In this document: positions 60,813-64,000 of the stretch, one piece after another
How positions within the stretch are numbered: position 1 is the first letter of the stretch
How the letters are laid out: every line of letters begins with the position of its first letter
Assembly (NCBI RefSeq): GCF_008692035.1
Contig: NZ_VTFG01000001.1
Coordinates: forward strand, 682,001 to 746,000
Direction of reading: 5' to 3'
Source of the DNA: Pseudomonas marginalis
GTDB lineage: Bacteria; Pseudomonadota; Gammaproteobacteria; Pseudomonadales; Pseudomonadaceae
Length of the DNA: 64,000 nt
Notes under the pieces: generated by a model
Told to the model about the DNA's origin: nothing
What the model saw: only the letters and a program-made list of their open reading frames with translations
Databases searched by the model: none
Position numbers and translations under genes: made by a program

Positions 60813-62525
60813 ATGAAAAACACCGACTTCGACTGGCTGGTGATCGGATCGGGATTTGGCGGCAGCGTCTCGGCACTGCGCCTCGTGGAGAAAGGCTATC
60901 GCGTGGGAGTGCTCGAGCGCGGCCGAAGTTATCGCGATGAGGACCTTCCCAAATCGGCCTGGCAGTTCAGCAAGTACTTATGGGCACCCGCATTGGGCTT
61001 GAAGGGCATTATGCGAATGTCGCTGTTTCGCCATGTCTTTTTCCCCAGCCAGACGGGTGTCGGTGGCGGCAGCACCGTGTACGGCGGTGTGTTGTATCGC
61101 GCCAAGCCAGCGTTCTTCGAAAACGTGCAGTGGCGCGAGCTCGGTCACTGGAACAGTCTGTTGCAGCCCCACTACGATACGGCCGAACGCATGCTTGGCG
61201 TAAAAACGGTGCCTTTCGATTCGACTAACCAACAACTAGCTCGAGAGATGGCGCGACACTTCGGAACCGAAGACACCTTCACTCGCGCCCCCACTGGGGT
61301 GTTCTTTGGTGAGCCGGGCAAGACCGTCAAGGACCCCTATTTCGGCGGGGAGGGCCCTGACCGTACAGGGTGCACGCGCTGTGGTGCCTGCATGGTGGGC
61401 TGTCGCGTCGGTGCCGTAAACTCGCTGGTGAAAAACTACCTGTGGTTTGCGCAGAAGCGCGGAGTGCAGGTCCTGGCAGAGCATGAGGTCGTTGATGTGA
61501 TCCCGCTCGGGGCTGCCGATGGCAGCGAGGGTTATCGCGTGACCACCCAGCGTCCCGGAGCCTGGTTCGCTCGTGATCGCCAGACCTATACCGCTCGCGG
61601 AGTAATCTTCGCCGGCGGGGCGCTCGGTACCAATGAATTGTTAGCCAACTGCAAGCACGGCGGCTCGCTGCCCCGGATCAGCGATCGTCTCGGTGAACTG
61701 GTACGCACCAATAGCGAGTCAGTTCTGAACGTGCGCCTGCCTCAGGACCGCAAAACCTGGAACGATGTCACCGCCAGCAGCAGTGTGCACGTCGATCAAG
61801 ATACCCATATTGAGTTTCTCACCTACGGCCGCAACGCCGACTTCCTGAGTTTAATGAGCACACTGTTGGTCGGTAACGGTAACCGCGTAACGCGGCCACT
61901 AAAGTGGATGGGAAATATCGTGTTGCACCCGGTGCGGTGGCTCAAGTCGCTGTGGCCATTTGGCTGGAGCCGAAACATGGTGATGCTGCTGGTGATGCAG
62001 ACATTGGACAATGCAATCGCACTACGTCCCAGGAAGCGTTGGCTGGGCAGTGGCTATCGCCTCGTCACCGAGCAGAATCGCGACAAGCCAAACCCGACAT
62101 ACATCGAGATGGGTAACCAGGCGGCCCGATGGCTGGCCAGACACACCGGCGGCATTGCCCAAAGTAACGTATTGGAAGCGTTGGGCAATATTCCGACAAC
62201 CGCCCATGTACTGGGTGGTGCTGTCATCGGCGCAGACGCCAAAAGCGGAGTGATTGACCGGAATCTGCACGTTTTTGGTTATCAAAACATGCTGGTTTGT
62301 GACGGCTCAGCGATGCCGGCAAATCCTGGAGTAAATCCTGCGCTGACCATCACGGCACTCGCTGAGTACGCAATGGCGCAGATTCCAGAGGCCAGTCGGA
62401 GCAATGAGGAAGGTACTCATAAGCGAGATGCGGTGGTCGCTCCGAGACCCTCCAGTGTCACGCCCAGCCATCCCGATGGCCAGCGCGTGGCCTCGATACA
62501 GATTCCGATCCTGCCACCTTTGTAA
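60813..62525 (+). CDS. GMC oxidoreductase, cholesterol-oxidase-like
   Basis: A 570-aa FAD enzyme. Dinucleotide motif WLVIGSGFGGSVSALRLVEK, Glu in VGVLERGR, GMC signature TGVGGGSTVYGGVLYRAK, and the C-terminal TAHVLGGAVIG (His) with MPANPGVNPALTITALAEYA (Asn). A four-cysteine string, GCTRCGACMVGCRVGA near residue 190, resembles a ferredoxin-type site and is seen in a subset of GMC enzymes. It probably oxidises an alcohol, possibly sterol- or terpenoid-like. Sixty bp behind the synthetase; last gene of the operon. Confidence 0.9.
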   Translation: MKNTDFDWLVIGSGFGGSVSALRLVEKGYRVGVLERGRSYRDEDLPKSAWQFSKYLWAPALGLKGIMRMSLFRHVFFPSQTGVGGGSTVYGGVLYRAKPAFFENVQWRELGHWNSLLQPHYDTAERMLGVKTVPFDSTNQQLAREMARHFGTEDTFTRAPTGVFFGEPGKTVKDPYFGGEGPDRTGCTRCGACMVGCRVGAVNSLVKNYLWFAQKRGVQVLAEHEVVDVIPLGAADGSEGYRVTTQRPGAWFARDRQTYTARGVIFAGGALGTNELLANCKHGGSLPRISDRLGELVRTNSESVLNVRLPQDRKTWNDVTASSSVHVDQDTHIEFLTYGRNADFLSLMSTLLVGNGNRVTRPLKWMGNIVLHPVRWLKSLWPFGWSRNMVMLLVMQTLDNAIALRPRKRWLGSGYRLVTEQNRDKPNPTYIEMGNQAARWLARHTGGIAQSNVLEALGNIPTTAHVLGGAVIGADAKSGVIDRNLHVFGYQNMLVCDGSAMPANPGVNPALTITALAEYAMAQIPEASRSNEEGTHKRDAVVAPRPSSVTPSHPDGQRVASIQIPILPPL

Positions 62526-62633
62526 TGGTGCAGGTGGGTTGTACACCCATCCTAATGGTCAATGGAGTTCCGGCTGGCAAGCATTGCCTTGCGCACTCTA
62601 AACGTCACTGCTGCGCCTTTGAGAAACCAATCA

Positions 62634-64000
62634 ATGCTAAGTAAAACATCCCTGACATTGAAGTTGTCGGTCATGCCAGCAGTGGCACTTTTGGGACTGC
62701 TGGTTTTTGTCGGTTATACCTCTTTGCAGTTGTCAAACACGGACACCCGCTTGTTCGAGCTGGAAAACGGCAGTTATCCAACGCTTGAAAAAGCAGACGC
62801 CGTGATCTTCCAGTTTTCCCGCTTGCCGGGTCAACTCAACAGCGCTGTCGCTGCCGGTGAGATGGAGACCCTCAACGAGGGGCGCAAAGTGGTTGCTGAA
62901 ATTATTGCCAAGCAAGATGAGCTTAAAAAACTTTCCGAGCACCAGCCTGTGCGCAGTCAAAAACTGACGGTGTGGAACGATGCGATCAAACGCTACTCCG
63001 ATAACGCTTTCTCGACGTCCGAGCAGCTGATTAAGGGCTCCGGTACCTTCGAAAGCTTACGCCCCAACATCGACCGCATGAGCATTGACCTAAAGACCGC
63101 CCAAGTGCTGGGTGAAACCTTCCGGACCAATGCCTACCAGGATTTTCAGGCCAGCCTGGTGCAGACCCGCAAGGATAACGCCACCACCACTCGTGCTGGA
63201 TACATTCTGACGGCGATACTCGTTTTGCTGGTAACCATAGGTTCGGTGCTAATCATTCGGAGGATCATGAACAACGTCCACGGCGTGATTGACTCCCTCA
63301 CAGCTATTGCCAGCGGCGACGGCGACCTGACACGACGAGTTGATGTGCGTTCGGACGATGAAATTGGAGAAATGATCAAACTGTTCAACAGTTTTCTCAA
63401 TAAGTTGCAGGCAACCATCCACCAGATAGTTGATGCGGCGAGCCCATTGGGTGATATGTCCAAGCATCTCTACCTGCTGACACAGAGTTCAGAAGAAAAC
63501 ACCAAGTCCCAGCAAGGTCGTATCGATTCGATCAGCAGCGATATCCATACGATGACAGTCAGTATCCAGGAAGTTGCGCAACGCTCCCAACTGGCCTCGC
63601 AGGAGGCTAGTGCAGCTTTCAAGCAGGCCGACTCCGCTCGCCAAAATATCGGCGGGCTGTCGAACAACATCAGTGACCTCGGTGTCAGCGTGCTTGACGC
63701 CGTGCAGGCTATGCAACAACTGGAAGAGGAAACCCAGCAAGTGGGTTCCGTCCTGACCGTCATCCGTAATATTGCCGAACAGACCAATCTGTTGGCACTC
63801 AACGCCGCCATCGAGGCAGCCCGCGCAGGTGATCAAGGACGTGGGTTTGCGGTGGTGGCCGATGAAGTGCGCAACCTAGCACAGAAGACCACGGCGTCCA
63901 CTGCCGAAATCCAGCACATCATTCAGCGCTTGCAGAGCAGTGCAAACAGAGTACTCAACATCATGGTGCTCAATGGCGACAAAGCCCAAGCCAGCATCGA
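62634..64000 (+). CDS. Methyl-accepting chemotaxis protein (3' end cut by window)
   Basis: Open from the ATG at 62634 to the right edge, 455 codons seen. First helix [20 protein letters not shown], a helical periplasmic domain, second helix [20 protein letters not shown] near residues 187-206, HAMP region [20 protein letters not shown], then the signalling tip [20 protein letters not shown] and [15 protein letters not shown]. Start context is weak (GAGAAACCAATCA). It follows the catabolic operon by 108 bp and could report on its substrate. The ligand is unknown. Confidence 0.9.
   Translation, partial: MLSKTSLTLKLSVMPAVALLGLLVFVGYTSLQLSNTDTRLFELENGSYPTLEKADAVIFQFSRLPGQLNSAVAAGEMETLNEGRKVVAEIIAKQDELKKLSEHQPVRSQKLTVWNDAIKRYSDNAFSTSEQLIKGSGTFESLRPNIDRMSIDLKTAQVLGETFRTNAYQDFQASLVQTRKDNATTTRAGYILTAILVLLVTIGSVLIIRRIMNNVHGVIDSLTAIASGDGDLTRRVDVRSDDEIGEMIKLFNSFLNKLQATIHQIVDAASPLGDMSKHLYLLTQSSEENTKSQQGRIDSISSDIHTMTVSIQEVAQRSQLASQEASAAFKQADSARQNIGGLSNNISDLGVSVLDAVQAMQQLEEETQQVGSVLTVIRNIAEQTNLLALNAAIEAARAGDQGRGFAVVADEVRNLAQKTTASTAEIQHIIQRLQSSANRVLNIMVLNGDKAQASI

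Overview
The window looks like a chromosomal segment of a Pseudomonas of the fluorescens group. Coding density is high, GC is high, many genes follow GGAG-type ribosome sites, and the gene types are typical: katB-ankB, GlxA-type and OruR-type AraC regulators, fused amino-acid ABC permease/ATPase, REP-like hairpins and several two-component systems. This assignment is inference from gene content; no rRNA or other taxonomic marker is present.

Left part (1-31.7 kb), core-like and GC rich. It starts with the 5' part of a sugar-type ABC binding protein (minus strand) and an isochorismatase-type hydrolase. An AraC regulator and a PEBP/YbhB protein follow, with a 17-bp direct repeat of 21-bp period upstream. 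Next come an Lrp-type regulator divergent from a zinc alcohol dehydrogenase, a chemoreceptor, a ferric-iron type ABC importer (binding protein, permease, ATPase), and a COG4705-like membrane protein with a lipoprotein and a two-component pair. A truncated, nearly identical second copy of the isochorismatase lies directly behind the sensor kinase. After it are a TIM-barrel epimerase and a 2OG-Fe(II) oxygenase with their own amino-acid type ABC importer. A minus-strand amine or amino-acid catabolic set follows: ornithine-cyclodeaminase-like protein, RidA, FAD oxidase, alpha/beta hydrolase, permease and GlxA regulator, with a divergent AraC regulator. Last come a BaeSR/AdeRS-like two-component system and two membrane proteins, one an ABC transmembrane domain without its ATPase.

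Junction (31.6-35.5 kb). An AraC gene is cut to its last ~35 codons. Next to it lie strong terminators and a 21-bp 3' end of a tRNA-Gly gene, which contains the 18-bp target known for ICEclc-family elements. A degenerate copy of the same end region lies at about 35.34-35.48 kb. The 3.3 kb between holds a decayed zinc-ribbon/cyclase/ATPase gene with a frameshift and small hypothetical genes.

Right part (35.5-64 kb), accessory and catabolic. It holds TetR regulators, medium-chain and short-chain dehydrogenases, enoyl-CoA hydratases, alpha/beta hydrolases, an Old Yellow Enzyme, katB-ankB, and a cluster with an OruR-like AraC regulator, Zn-dehydrogenase, dihydroxyacetophenone-dioxygenase-like cupin, epoxide hydrolase and MetA-type outer-membrane protein. 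A haloacetate-dehalogenase-like hydrolase is convergent to that cluster. An enoyl-CoA hydratase, hydrolase, acyl-CoA synthetase and GMC oxidase run follows, and a chemoreceptor is cut by the right edge. Six copies of a palindrome ATAAC-N3-GTTAT mark two tandem TetR paralogues, a broken third copy and the promoter of the last operon, which suggests one shared regulon. The 42.3-43.35 kb stretch is a gene graveyard holding pieces of genes whose relatives stand intact elsewhere in the same window, showing local duplication and decay. I saw no CRISPR array, rRNA, complete tRNA or intact insertion sequence.
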